From SHLQ01 sp964441145 (lineage in GTDB: Bacteria > Actinomycetota > Acidimicrobiia > Acidimicrobiales > SHLQ01), in assembly GCA_964441145.1 (NCBI GenBank), contig CAYTUB010000028.1:1-32518 (forward strand): DNA of 32,518 nucleotides, given 5' to 3'. Each line of letters starts with the position of its first letter. Position 1 is the first letter of the stretch. Positions 23,819-32,252 of this stretch are shown here, piece by piece. Position numbers and translations under genes: made by a program. A model generated the notes under the pieces. The model had not been told where the DNA came from, did not search any database, and saw only the letters and a program-made list of their open reading frames with translations.

Positions 23819-24657
23819 GTCTCCTCGTCAACGCTTGGTTCGGGGCTGTCGGCACTTTGCGCGGCGAGCCGGATCCACGCATCCAGATCGAGTTCCTCGG
23901 CACGAGCCGTGGGCGATACGTCCGCGGCGATCAGCTGCGACTCGTCGACCAAGCCATTGAGCGAGCGCCGGAGCATCTTTCTGCGTTGACCAAAGCCCGC
24001 TCGAACCAGAGAGGTGAGCCGTTTGGTATCGACGTCTGGAGCTTCGCCTCGACGAACGAGGCGCACCACAGCAGACATCACCTTTGGTCGGGGCACAAAC
24101 ACGGTTGGAGGCACTCGGGCGACGACGTCAACATCGGCATAGAGCGAGGCGATCACCGATGGGATCCCATAGATCTTGCTGCCCGAACCAGCTGCGAGCC
24201 GGTCGGCGACCTCAGCCTGCACGAGCACGGTGAGCGTCTGTACCTGTTCGACACGCTCGAGAATGTCGAGGATCAGAGTGGTCCCGACGTTGTAGGGCAA
24301 GTTGGCTACGACATGAACGTTGTCGGCCTCGCTTCCGACGAGCTCGGACCAGTCGACGGTCAACGCGTCGGCCTCGACGATTCGGGCACCATCGCCAACG
24401 ACCTCTCTCGCGGCGGCGACCATCCCCGAATCGACTTCGACGGCCACTACTTCTGCGCCCGTCTCGATCAGGGCCAACGTTAAGGACCCCAGGCCCGGGC
24501 CGATCTCGACGACCAGGTCGCCATCGCCGACTCCGGCGAGTGCAGCGATCCGTCGAACGGTATTGGGATCGGCCACAAAGTTCTGCCCGAACTCGCGCCG
24601 CGCCGAAAGGCCGTAGCGGTCGAGAAGTTCATGGATCTGGGGCCTGCTGTGGGTCAC
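23815..24657 (-). CDS. rsmA: 16S rRNA dimethyladenosine transferase
   Basis: RsmA (KsgA) dimethylates two adjacent adenines in the 3' hairpin of 16S rRNA, a late check in 30S assembly. The 280-residue protein has the N-terminal GQNFVADPNTVRRI block, SAM motif I VVEIGPGLGSLTLAL (49-63) and the adenine-binding NLPYN (119-123). The start is GTG 24657, in line with homologues. It is coupled to ispE and lies 22 bases behind the Rpf gene, as in mycobacteria. Confidence 0.96.
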   Translation of the reverse strand: MTHSRPQIHELLDRYGLSARREFGQNFVADPNTVRRIAALAGVGDGDLVVEIGPGLGSLTLALIETGAEVVAVEVDSGMVAAAREVVGDGARIVEADALTVDWSELVGSEADNVHVVANLPYNVGTTLILDILERVEQVQTLTVLVQAEVADRLAAGSGSKIYGIPSVIASLYADVDVVARVPPTVFVPRPKVMSAVVRLVRRGEAPDVDTKRLTSLVRAGFGQRRKMLRRSLNGLVDESQLIAADVSPTARAEELDLDAWIRLAAQSADSPEPSVDEET

Positions 24658-24679
24658 AGAGCTACCAGTGTTGGCTCAG

Positions 24680-25645
24680 TTACAGAAGGTTGGTGCCGCA
24701 AATCGGCCACTGGTCCCACCCACGCATTGCGAACAGTGTGTAGGCCATGACGTCTTGCCAGCCCGGTGGGGCATCGATGGGATCGAGTCCGACCAAGTAC
24801 GGGTAATGGAGGCCTGCAACCCAGTCCCAGGTTTGCTGAGAGAACTGATAGGCACCTCGGTAGAGACCCGATGGGCTTATTGCTTCGTAGTTGTGGGTCG
24901 ACTCGCAGAAACGCAGCGCATCCCATTGCTCAGCTGTAGGCCCGCCGTCTGGAGGTGGAACACGACCCCCGACTTGTGCTGGTGGTGGTGGAATTTCCGT
25001 AGCGATCGTCGACGCGTCGCCTAGCTCTTCCTCGACCTCTGGTTCTTCGGCTTCATCAGCTTCATCAGCTTCATCGACGGGCTCAGACTCTTGCTCATCA
25101 GCGTCAGGGGTTTCGGCAACGTCGCCCTCATCTTCTTGGGTGTCCGCGGGTGCCTCGGTTGGTGCCTGCTCGTCATCACCATCATCGATCGGCGCGCTCT
25201 CTTCGCCTGTTTCGGCCTCGTTCTCGGGTGCTTCGGGTTGCGTTGTTGGCACCGGAACGTTGGGTAGCAACGAGAGGTTCGTATCCGAAGGAGCGGGTGC
25301 GGAACCAACCGCTACGAGCCCATCGGCAACAGCCTCGGATCGTGCGACCGCCCAAGTAGAGGCTTGCGCAGCGAGACGAGGAATGTCTGGCGCGACTTCT
25401 TCTTGAGTTACGACGAACTCGACCGCAGCTACTTCATTAACGGCCGGATCGGCCGCTTCTTCGAGGGGCGCGTCTTCAACGGATTCAATTTCACCAGCGC
25501 TGGTTTCAACGCCTTCGGCCGAATCGGGCGAATTAAAGACGAGAAAAGGCACAGCAAGAGCGGCTACAAGAACCGCAAGTGCGGCCCTCCAGCGCTCTTT
25601 CACCTTCGGTGTATCCAGGACTTTGGTCCCCTTACTAGCCAGCAT
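24680..25645 (-). CDS. Membrane-anchored resuscitation-promoting factor (Rpf transglycosylase domain)
   Basis: A cell-wall lytic transglycosylase of the Rpf family, in the place of mycobacterial rpfB. The 321 residues comprise a basic N-terminus, one membrane segment or uncleaved signal (about 20-37), a long acidic low-complexity linker (about 40-235; DEADEADEA is encoded by a 9-bp DNA repeat at 25051-25076), and the C-terminal Rpf domain. The latter has WDALRFCES (catalytic Glu248), YRGAYQFSQQTWDWVAG and a paired cysteine (Cys247, Cys316). The DUF348 and G5 domains of RpfB are absent. The start is ATG 25645; the promoter at 25688-25716 supports this over the GTG at 25687. Confidence 0.9.
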   Translation of the reverse strand: MLASKGTKVLDTPKVKERWRAALAVLVAALAVPFLVFNSPDSAEGVETSAGEIESVEDAPLEEAADPAVNEVAAVEFVVTQEEVAPDIPRLAAQASTWAVARSEAVADGLVAVGSAPAPSDTNLSLLPNVPVPTTQPEAPENEAETGEESAPIDDGDDEQAPTEAPADTQEDEGDVAETPDADEQESEPVDEADEADEAEEPEVEEELGDASTIATEIPPPPAQVGGRVPPPDGGPTAEQWDALRFCESTHNYEAISPSGLYRGAYQFSQQTWDWVAGLHYPYLVGLDPIDAPPGWQDVMAYTLFAMRGWDQWPICGTNLL

Positions 25646-25687
25646 GTGCACGCGCGAGAAAGGGTCGACCCCTCCGCGCGACTGCAC

Positions 25688-25716
25688 ACGCTAGGAAATT
25701 GGGCGACACCTTGCAA
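25688..25716 (-). promoter_or_regulatory. Candidate sigma-70-type promoter of the Rpf gene
   Basis: On the minus strand TTGCAA (25711-25716) and TAGCGT (25688-25693) are separated by 17 bases. The predicted RNA start near 25681 gives a leader of about 36 bases before ATG 25645. The -35 matches the consensus at four of six positions, so this is a moderate match only. Confidence 0.4.
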
Positions 25717-25765
25717 CCCACCCCGTGGTTATCGGTCACGCGGCGCGCGAATGCCATTTTGGGTT

Positions 25766-26536
25766 CTAGGAGGACGGAGCGGCTAACCCGTAGAAGTCTC
25801 GGGCCCGCTGAGCCGTGGCTGTGGCGACTTCGTCTGCGGTGACGTTGAGTAGTTCGGCGACCGCTTCACCAACGAAGACCACGTTTGCGGGTTGGTTCTT
25901 CTTTCCGCGATGTGGAACGGGTGCCAGGTAGGGCGAGTCGGTCTCGATCATGAGCTGATCGAGCGGACACCGTTGCACGGCGTCCTGGAGGTCCTTGGCA
26001 TTCTTGAAGGTAACGATGCCGCTGACCGAAATCACGATGTTGCGCTCCAGTCCCCGCTCGGCCTCTGCCACTCCCCCGGTAAAGCAATGAAAGACTGTGC
26101 GGCGTGGAACGCCCTCGGCGTCGAGGATCTCAAAGGTGTCCTCCCACGCGTCTCGGGTATGAATCACCAAAGGAAGGTCTCGCTCGTGGGCGAGCGCTAT
26201 GTGGGCGGCGAAGACTTCTTTTTGGATGTCGCGGGGTGAGTGGTCGTAGTGATAGTCGAGACCGGCCTCGCCAATCGCGACGACCTTTGGTTCGTCGAGC
26301 AGGTCGGCAATGCCGTCCATCCCATCTTTGGCATCGTGGGGATGCACGCCCACGGTTGCGTACACCTGGTCGTGTCGGGCCGCGACCGCGATTGCTTCAG
26401 CGGAGCGCTCGAGGGTGACGCCCACGGTGACCATCTGTTCGACACCAACAGCGTGCGCCGCCTCGACCCAGACGTCTCCGTCTTCGCCGGGAGGAATGTG
26501 ACAATGATTGTCGATCCAGCGGTTCTGCATTCCCAT
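25766..26536 (-). CDS. tatD: TatD family metal-dependent deoxyribonuclease
   Basis: A TIM-barrel hydrolase of the amidohydrolase superfamily with 3'-5' exonuclease activity in studied members. The 256 residues carry the metal ligands in order: HCH (11-13), Glu90 in GEAGLDYH, His126 in IHTRDA, His150 in FHCFTGG and Asp200 in ETDSPYLAP. It lies between metG (12 bases) and the Rpf gene, the actinobacterial metG-tatD-rpfB order. ATG 26530 is an alternative start two codons in. Confidence 0.95.
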   Translation of the reverse strand: MGMQNRWIDNHCHIPPGEDGDVWVEAAHAVGVEQMVTVGVTLERSAEAIAVAARHDQVYATVGVHPHDAKDGMDGIADLLDEPKVVAIGEAGLDYHYDHSPRDIQKEVFAAHIALAHERDLPLVIHTRDAWEDTFEILDAEGVPRRTVFHCFTGGVAEAERGLERNIVISVSGIVTFKNAKDLQDAVQRCPLDQLMIETDSPYLAPVPHRGKKNQPANVVFVGEAVAELLNVTADEVATATAQRARDFYGLAAPSS

Positions 26537-26548
26537 AGTCGAAACCGC

Positions 26549-28078
26549 TCAGCCCTTCAGCCGTGGGAACAGCGGCTCGCCAGGTGCGAGCGTGAGCCCA
26601 CCTGGGTATTGCCCCCATGATGCTGCGTCAGGCAGGCGTTGATCGGTGATTTGGCCGTCGAGGCCAATGCGTTCCCACGCAGCTTGTGCGGCGTTGGGAA
26701 TCGCCGGCGAAGCAAGAATGGAGACGATGCGGATCGCTTCGAGCGCGTCACCCATCACGGTGTCGACCTCGGGGCCCGGATCCATTTTCCATGGCTCGTT
26801 CGCCGCGAGGTATTCGTTGGTTTCGCGGATCAGTCGCCAGGTGGCATCGAGCGCGATTGGTGGTTGACCCCGATCCCACGCTGCTGAGGTATCGGCGAGG
26901 GCTGTTGCCGCCTCGGCTGCGAGGCTCGACTCCGCGGATGGCGCAGGTGAGGTGTCCCCACACTTCTTACCCGTCACGGTGATGACACGTTGCACGAGAT
27001 TGCCGAACTGATTGGCCAAGTCGTTGTTGTAGCGACTGATCATCTGCTCGTAGCTGAAATCTCCGTCGGGGCCGAACGCCGGGTCCCGCAAGAAGTGATA
27101 GCGGAAGCCATCGACCCCAAAGGCGCTGTATCCCGCCTCTTCGTCGCCTTCGACGAGTTGTTTGGGTGAGACCGAGTTGAGCTTTGACTTGCTCATCTTC
27201 TCGCCGCCGATGAGCAGCCACCCATGGACGAGATACTTCGGCAGGTCGGTGATGCCCGCAGCGAGCAACATGGCGGGCCAGAACACGCAGTGGAACCGGA
27301 TGATGTCCTTGCCGATCATGTGCGTGACGTTGGGCCAGTACTTGGCGAACTTTTCGTCGTCTGAACCGAAACCGGCCGCGGTTGCGTAGTTGATAAGCGC
27401 GTCGTACCAGACGTAGAAGACGTGCTTGTCGTCCCATGGGACGGGGATACCCCAGTCGATTGATGAGCGCGAGATGCTTACGTCTCGAAGTTCTTGCCGT
27501 AGCAGGCCGAGGACCTCGTTGCGATAGCCGTCGGGTTGCACCACAGCTGGTGTGTTCTCGAAGTAGTCGAGGAGTCGATCGGCAAAGGCGCTCAACTTGA
27601 AGAAGTAGTTCTCCTCCACCATGTGTTCGGCGGGCCGGCCGTGGGTTGTGCAATTGCCGTCGTCGAGTTCGTCCTCGGCGTAGTAGGCCTCGCATCCAAC
27701 GCAGTAGAGACCTTCGTAGGTGTCGGTGTAGATGTAGCCGTTGTCGTAGACCTTTTGCATGAGCGCCTGCACGGCGGCGTGATGGCGAGGCTCGGTGGTG
27801 CGGATGAAGTCGTCGTTGGCGATCTGCAGCAATTCGGCGGCGTCCCGGAACAACACGCTGGTGGCGTCGACCTGTTCTTGTGGTGTGACTCCGTTGGCTT
27901 CTGCCGAGCGCTGGATCTTCAGACCGTGCTCGTCGGTTCCCGTCAGCATCATCGTGTCGTCGCCGAGCAGGCGATGCCACCGCGCCATGGCATCGGTGTT
28001 GACGGTTGTATAGGCGTGGCCGATGTGGGGTGCGTCGTTGACGTAGTAGATCGGCGTGGTGATGTAGTACGAGCTCAC
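26549..28078 (-). CDS. metG: Methionyl-tRNA synthetase
   Basis: A class I synthetase that charges tRNA-Met. The 509 residues have the HIGH motif PHIGHA (17-22), a zinc knuckle with Cys126, Cys129, Cys143 and His146, VPWDDKHVFYVWYDAL (the tRNA-synthetase core) and KMSKS (294-298). There is no C-terminal tRNA-binding EMAP domain, as usual in actinobacteria. The start is GTG 28078 (VSSYYITTPIYYVND), matching homologues. The frame is open for another 44 codons, but these cross the 12-bp tandem repeat and give a Cys/Arg-rich stretch unlike protein. ATG 28105 is the other option. Confidence 0.96.
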   Translation of the reverse strand: MSSYYITTPIYYVNDAPHIGHAYTTVNTDAMARWHRLLGDDTMMLTGTDEHGLKIQRSAEANGVTPQEQVDATSVLFRDAAELLQIANDDFIRTTEPRHHAAVQALMQKVYDNGYIYTDTYEGLYCVGCEAYYAEDELDDGNCTTHGRPAEHMVEENYFFKLSAFADRLLDYFENTPAVVQPDGYRNEVLGLLRQELRDVSISRSSIDWGIPVPWDDKHVFYVWYDALINYATAAGFGSDDEKFAKYWPNVTHMIGKDIIRFHCVFWPAMLLAAGITDLPKYLVHGWLLIGGEKMSKSKLNSVSPKQLVEGDEEAGYSAFGVDGFRYHFLRDPAFGPDGDFSYEQMISRYNNDLANQFGNLVQRVITVTGKKCGDTSPAPSAESSLAAEAATALADTSAAWDRGQPPIALDATWRLIRETNEYLAANEPWKMDPGPEVDTVMGDALEAIRIVSILASPAIPNAAQAAWERIGLDGQITDQRLPDAASWGQYPGGLTLAPGEPLFPRLKG

Positions 28079-28128
28079 TTCGCCAAGCTTACGGCGGCGG
28101 TACATGTGCAGGACATATACAGAACTTG

Positions 28129-28161
28129 TACAGCACGATCTACAGCACGATCTACAGCACC
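28129..28161. repeat. 12-bp tandem repeat upstream of metG
   Basis: Two exact copies of TACAGCACGATC and a partial third (TACAGCACC) lie between the rmuC stop and the metG start, in the metG leader or promoter. This is either a slippage product or a repeated binding site. Confidence 0.8.
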
Positions 28162-28176
28162 GAGGGAAGCCGAGGC

Positions 28177-29682
28177 CTAGGCGTTTGATACTTCGCGCAG
28201 GGGCGGCCACAGTTCGCCAGAACCACTCGCATCAGCGTCACGTGCATCGTCGGCGTCGTCGAGTGCATCACTAGAATCGCCCGCGACCTCGTCATGGTCC
28301 ACGGGCTCAGCCACTTCAAGCTCCGCTGCCTCAACGACAGCTCCTGTTTCGACTAGCTCAACGGCCCCGAGTGTTTCGACCGCTTCGCTTGTCTCCACGG
28401 CGGCGCCTGCCTTTGCTGGCGCAGTTGCAGAGATGGGCGTGGCCTGGATGGCGTCGATCTTGCGGACATGTCGACCGAGCTGGTTGGTGCGGGCACCGGC
28501 GAGTTCGTTGAACGAGTTCATGGCCGTGTTGAGCTGCTTGCCGTGCTTGTCGATCTGGTCGGAGAACTTGTCCCACTCCTTCTTGAAGTCGGCCAGGCAC
28601 GCCATGATGTCGTTGCTTCGCTGTTCGAGCATGAAGCTGTCGATCGCTTGACGGACGACCTGAAGCACCGCGATGAGCGTGCTCGGCCCACACAACACGA
28701 TCTTGCTCGCCATTGCTTCGTCCATGAGTTCGGGAGCGTTCTCTTGGATGAACGTGAAGATGTTCTCGTTGGGGATGAACAGCACCACGGTGTCGACCGA
28801 ATCGTTTTCCTCGTGATACCGGCGAGCAGCCAGCTCCTTCACCCGGTTGCGAGCGTCTTTGAGGAACTGCTTGCGATGCTGCTCCTGTTCTGACTGGGAA
28901 TCGGCTTCGAGGTAGAGGAGAAAGTTGTCGGCAGGAAACTTCACGTCCATGTGGAGAAACATGTCCTGGGGCATGACGATCGTGAAGTCGGGGCGGCCGC
29001 CAGACTCGATGCCGCTTTGGACTCGGTAGTTGATGCCCTTCTTGAAGCCCGCGTAGTTCAGGACGTCTTGGGCCATCCGCTCGCCCCAATGACCGCGCTT
29101 TTGTGATGAGCCGAGTGCGTCACGGAGGCTGCCGGTGGTCTGTTGCAGCTGCAAGGTTGCCTTAGCGGCATCGGTCAGCTGTTGTTCGAGCGCGCCGTGC
29201 TGGCCGGCCGTCTTTTCTTGAAGGTCGGTGACCATCTTTTCCATGCGCTTGAGCTCGCGACGAACTTCGAGATTCTGCTTCTCGATGAGCGAGGTGCTGG
29301 AGTCGTACTTTTGGTGGCCGAGTTTCATGTTGGCTTCGAGCTTCTCGCTGCCCTGCTTGAACCGGGCATCGAGTTGCTCGCTGCCGGCCCTCATGCGTGC
29401 GTCGAGTTGCTCGGTGCCTTCGCGCATGCGTGCGTCGAGCTTTTGATCGGCGAGTGCGACTGCCCGGGAAACCGCAGTTTCGACCGTGGCCGCCCGCTCG
29501 TGACTAAGGGAATCTGCGGTGGCGCGACGTTCGCTGAGCGCAGCGCTGACGGCTGCGGCAATGGCTTGCTCGCTGCTGCGGGCGGCGTGTTCGGCCGATG
29601 CCCGACGCAGGAGCATGTAGAGCGCCCAGAACCCGAGGGCGATAGCGACGATGAGGACGAGGGAAAGCAGAAGTTGATCCAT
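28177..29682 (-). CDS. rmuC: DNA recombination protein RmuC
   Basis: RmuC proteins limit recombination at inverted repeats and have a predicted restriction-endonuclease-like nuclease core. The 501 residues: an N-terminal membrane anchor (about 4-26), a long coiled coil (about 30-205) with four 11-residue repeats (80-123), the RmuC core (about 195-400; GHWGERMAQDVL, GGRPDFTIVMP, HMDVKFPADNFLLYLEA, DTVVLFIPNE), and an acidic low-complexity C-terminal tail (from about 415) rich in Glu, Asp and Ala. The ATG at 29682 lacks a strong ribosome site. It precedes metG on the same strand, 98 bases away. Confidence 0.93.
   Translation of the reverse strand: MDQLLLSLVLIVAIALGFWALYMLLRRASAEHAARSSEQAIAAAVSAALSERRATADSLSHERAATVETAVSRAVALADQKLDARMREGTEQLDARMRAGSEQLDARFKQGSEKLEANMKLGHQKYDSSTSLIEKQNLEVRRELKRMEKMVTDLQEKTAGQHGALEQQLTDAAKATLQLQQTTGSLRDALGSSQKRGHWGERMAQDVLNYAGFKKGINYRVQSGIESGGRPDFTIVMPQDMFLHMDVKFPADNFLLYLEADSQSEQEQHRKQFLKDARNRVKELAARRYHEENDSVDTVVLFIPNENIFTFIQENAPELMDEAMASKIVLCGPSTLIAVLQVVRQAIDSFMLEQRSNDIMACLADFKKEWDKFSDQIDKHGKQLNTAMNSFNELAGARTNQLGRHVRKIDAIQATPISATAPAKAGAAVETSEAVETLGAVELVETGAVVEAAELEVAEPVDHDEVAGDSSDALDDADDARDADASGSGELWPPLREVSNA
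29314..29445 (-). repeat. Four tandem 33-bp repeats inside rmuC
   Basis: These encode four 11-residue units: QKLDARMREGT, then EQLDARMRAGS, with two more diverged copies. They give a hendecad coiled coil at protein residues 80-123. DNA identity is highest between the first two units and decays away from them. Confidence 0.85.
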
Positions 29683-29743
29683 GTAGGAAACAGTAGAGAT
29701 GCCCTGTGACAGTGAACCCGAAACCCCGTAGCCGTGCGGTTCT

Positions 29744-30376
29744 TTAGGGGGTGATCACTAAGTCGAAGTGACCTGGAGTCATGATGTTGTCGAAGTAGAT
29801 GTCTTCGGCTTCGGACCATCGACCCTCCCACTCGACTCGATAGAGATCGCCTTCTCGAGCGAGAAGCTGTTGACGTCGCACATGCGCCGGAGGATCCAAC
29901 AAAACACGAAGATCGAGTGTTTGGTGAAGTTCGGGTCGGGCCGAGTACGCGCCCTCAAGAAGCAGCACATCGACGTTCTCGATGTTCAGGTGCTGGGCGG
30001 CCGCTTCCAATGGGGCAGGCTCGACATCCCAATCAGGTGCTTCCCAATCGAAGGACCGCCACGTCCCATGAGCGTCCGAGCGCAGATCCGTGAGCAATAG
30101 TCGTTGCCGGCGCCAATCCATCGCGTTGGCAACCTTCTCTTCAGCGCTGCGAGTATCCCAGGTCTCTGCGGATCCGCCGGCATAGAACTGGTCACCCTCG
30201 ATCACGGCCACTCGGACATCTCGTTCTGCCAGGATCGTTGCAGCGATCGAGGCGAGCGTGCTCTTGCCCGCTCCACTGCGCCCATCCAGCGCGACGAAGA
30301 TCACCTGTTCGGCGGTTCGAACCGCCGATTGCACCAATTCGACGAAAGGCGCTGCGACTTCTTCGGGCGACGGCAT
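29744..30376 (-). CDS. Uridine kinase-like P-loop NTPase
   Basis: A 210-residue P-loop kinase. Walker A GRSGAGKST is at 32-40 after a hydrophobic strand VIFVALD. VAVIEGDQFYAG resembles the substrate-aspartate strand of uridine/phosphoribulokinases, DVLLLEGAYSARPE resembles the Walker B strand, and a LDPPAHVRRQQLLAREG lid follows. This resembles small actinobacterial uridine kinase family proteins, but the phosphate acceptor is unproven. The start is ATG 30376; TTG 30388 is possible. It lies 61 bases ahead of rmuC. Confidence 0.85.
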   Translation of the reverse strand: MPSPEEVAAPFVELVQSAVRTAEQVIFVALDGRSGAGKSTLASIAATILAERDVRVAVIEGDQFYAGGSAETWDTRSAEEKVANAMDWRRQRLLLTDLRSDAHGTWRSFDWEAPDWDVEPAPLEAAAQHLNIENVDVLLLEGAYSARPELHQTLDLRVLLDPPAHVRRQQLLAREGDLYRVEWEGRWSEAEDIYFDNIMTPGHFDLVITP

Positions 30377-30418
30377 GGCTGAGGACAATACTGGTGAGGG
30401 AACGACTATTCGGGCCGG

Positions 30419-31816
30419 CTAGAAAAGGCTGGGGCGGATTCCGGGTTGGGGCGGGCGTTCGTGGACGAACGGCTTGGTGCGTGGCTTGGTACCGGATTCT
30501 GGTTTTCGCTTCGACGGTTTCTTGGCCTGGTATTTTCCCGGCGTTTTGTTCGGCGCCGGTCCACCATCTGGCGCAATCTCGTCGGCTGTTGCTCGCCGCG
30601 TCCGCCAGGTTTGGGTATCGAAATCGAAGAACATGGTGCGCTTTTTGCGGTGCAACCGCACGTGGCAGTCGGTGCAGAGCAGCACCAGGTTGTTGATGTT
30701 GGTCGGGCCTTTCCGTGGCGCTTCCCACGGAAGCAGATGATGAGCCACGCATTTCGAATGATGTGCCCCACATTCGACACAACCACCATCACGAGAGATG
30801 AGGCCGCGGATTTGGGCTGGGGTGGCGAGCCGAGTCTTGCGGCCCTGCCACAACAGCTCACCCTGAGTCGAGAACACCTGACCGACCCACGATGCGTGCT
30901 GCATCAACTCTTCGACGAGGCTTTGCGGCAACGGTTTGCCATCCACTGTCGTAAACGGCGACGGATCGTCACCGTTGAGTTGGTCGACGGTGACGCGAAC
31001 AAAGATCGTCGCCCGACGATCCGAAGATGACGTGCTGGGCGTGCCCGAACCGTCACTGCCGTTTTGGGTGAAGATTTTCCGTGCAGCATCGAAATTGCGT
31101 TGATCACGAGTCCGAGGATGCTTGTGCTTGGCAATGTCACGACCACCGTCGTTGCGATACTCGATCTCGGAGGCGGCATGAATCGACCGCTCAATTTCGT
31201 CGATATGTTCGGTCGGTCCGTGGATGGTGATGGCTTCGTTGCCGTTGGAGAGACGGTGTCGGTAGACGCCGCGCTTGCGGTTCTGCCTGTCGAACCGCTT
31301 CTGGACGTCATGTGCGTCCCGACGTGTATTGACGTACTCCCGGGCCTTCTTCTTGCCTTGCTCCGGGTTCGTCGATGCGACCGTGTCGATGAGCTCTTCA
31401 TCACATGCTGCGGCGCCATCGGTCTCATCTGCGGCGTCGGCTATCACGTCGACCTGTTCAGAGGACATGTCGCCCTCGGCTAGCCGATCGGCCAGATCAG
31501 GGTTCGCGTTCGTGGCTTTCGCACGGCGGGCCCGCTTCTTCGCAGCGGCTTTCGACGTTTTGCCATCAGACCCTGCGGCCATGTCCTCAACATCGCGATC
31601 GGACGCGCCCTTTTCGTAGCGGTCAGCCAAGATGCGAGCTTCGGAAGCATCGAGTCGACGGCGGCAGAACTCAACCAACTCCAACGCGGTCTTTGCCGGC
31701 AGATGAGAGAGGGAGTGATCGACCGAGATCATCGAATCCGTGATGGCCAGGGCAGCGACATCGGGATCAACATTGGTGTTGGTGGATGTGGTCGCCGATC
31801 TCATACACACAACCAT
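30419..31816 (-). CDS. HNH endonuclease with DUF222-like N-terminal domain (13E12 repeat family type)
   Basis: A 465-residue protein. A helical Lys/Arg- and Asp-rich DUF222-like region runs to about 300, followed by an HNH nuclease near 335-390. Its zinc and catalytic residues are visible as CVECGAHH, VAHHLLPWE, and NLVLLCTDCHVRLHR. A basic Lys/Pro-rich tail ends the protein. Families of this type are multi-copy and SOS-induced in mycobacteria. A perfect LexA box ends one base before ATG 31816. A TATGTT -10 inside the box would give a leaderless mRNA beginning at this ATG. ATG 31804 is the alternative. The upstream open frame to 31993 crosses the operator and is rejected. Confidence 0.88.
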   Translation of the reverse strand: MVVCMRSATTSTNTNVDPDVAALAITDSMISVDHSLSHLPAKTALELVEFCRRRLDASEARILADRYEKGASDRDVEDMAAGSDGKTSKAAAKKRARRAKATNANPDLADRLAEGDMSSEQVDVIADAADETDGAAACDEELIDTVASTNPEQGKKKAREYVNTRRDAHDVQKRFDRQNRKRGVYRHRLSNGNEAITIHGPTEHIDEIERSIHAASEIEYRNDGGRDIAKHKHPRTRDQRNFDAARKIFTQNGSDGSGTPSTSSSDRRATIFVRVTVDQLNGDDPSPFTTVDGKPLPQSLVEELMQHASWVGQVFSTQGELLWQGRKTRLATPAQIRGLISRDGGCVECGAHHSKCVAHHLLPWEAPRKGPTNINNLVLLCTDCHVRLHRKKRTMFFDFDTQTWRTRRATADEIAPDGGPAPNKTPGKYQAKKPSKRKPESGTKPRTKPFVHERPPQPGIRPSLF

Positions 31817-31836
31817 ACTCGAACATACGTTCGAGT
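31817..31836. promoter_or_regulatory. LexA (SOS) box of the HNH endonuclease gene
   Basis: ACTCGAAC-ATAC-GTTCGAGT is an eight-base perfect inverted repeat. The core matches the actinobacterial LexA consensus TCGAACRNRYGTTCGA at every position. It abuts the HNH start codon and would overlap the -10 element, so LexA binding should block transcription directly. Confidence 0.88.
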
Positions 31837-32027
31837 GCAACACGGAATCGAAAGTTTCTAATCGAGACCGTATCGGACCGGCGTGACATGAATGAGTGAA
31901 CGTTTTGACAGCAAAGCGAATGGCAAACGAGGTCGCGCCCCCATGCAATGCCTGGCACAATCGAGACCCACTCCCCCGGCCGTGCCCGCCCACTAAATCT
32001 CACGTCGCCAAGTGTGCGCTCAGGGCA

Positions 32028-32033
32028 TATAGT
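32028..32033 (+). promoter_or_regulatory. -10 element of the tRNA-His/tRNA-Lys unit
   Basis: TATAGT lies 13 bases before the tRNA-His 5' end. No clear -35 is seen at the expected distance. It is the only good -10 in the 200-bp gap between the divergent HNH gene and the tRNA. Confidence 0.45.
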
Positions 32034-32046
32034 GGGGAGCCGTCAT

Positions 32047-32121
32047 GGTGGCTGTAGCTCAGTTAGGTAGAGCTCCGCGTTGTGGTCGCGGCGGTCGCGG
32101 GTTCAAATCCCGTCAGCCACC
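32047..32121 (+). tRNA. tRNA-His (anticodon GTG)
   Basis: Acceptor stem GTGGCTG/CAGCCAC, anticodon stem CCGCG/CGCGG with loop TTGTGGT (anticodon GTG), and T-arm loop GTTCAAATCC. The extra 5' G (32047) faces C73 (32121), the G-1:C73 identity pair specific to tRNA-His. CCA is encoded at 32122-32124. Confidence 0.97.
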
Positions 32122-32174
32122 CCAAGTCACCTGTGTTTATCGGCAGCCGCCGATACCCTCAGATGACACAACAA

Positions 32175-32247
32175 GCGCCTCTAGCTCAATTGGCAGAGCA
32201 TCGGACTCTTAATCCGCAGGTTCCGGGTTCAAGTCCCGGGGGGCGTA
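32175..32247 (+). tRNA. tRNA-Lys (anticodon CTT)
   Basis: Loop CTCTTAA gives anticodon CTT. The T-arm CCGGG-TTCAAGT-CCCGG is perfect. The acceptor stem GCGCCTC/GGGGCGT has two G-U wobbles, and the outermost anticodon-stem pair (27-43) is a T-C mismatch. CCA is not encoded. It lies 53 bases after tRNA-His and is probably cotranscribed with it. Confidence 0.93.
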
Positions 32248-32252
32248 CAACG

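Noticed and set aside
25646..25765. ydaO (c-di-AMP) riboswitch upstream of the Rpf gene, as in some actinobacteria
   Set aside because: The 120-bp leader is too short and lacks the conserved riboswitch core; only a promoter-like pair was seen.
28079..28210. N-terminal extension of MetG to 28210
   Set aside because: It runs through the 12-bp tandem repeat, gives a Cys/Arg-rich stretch and overlaps the end of rmuC. MetRS homologues begin near GTG 28078.
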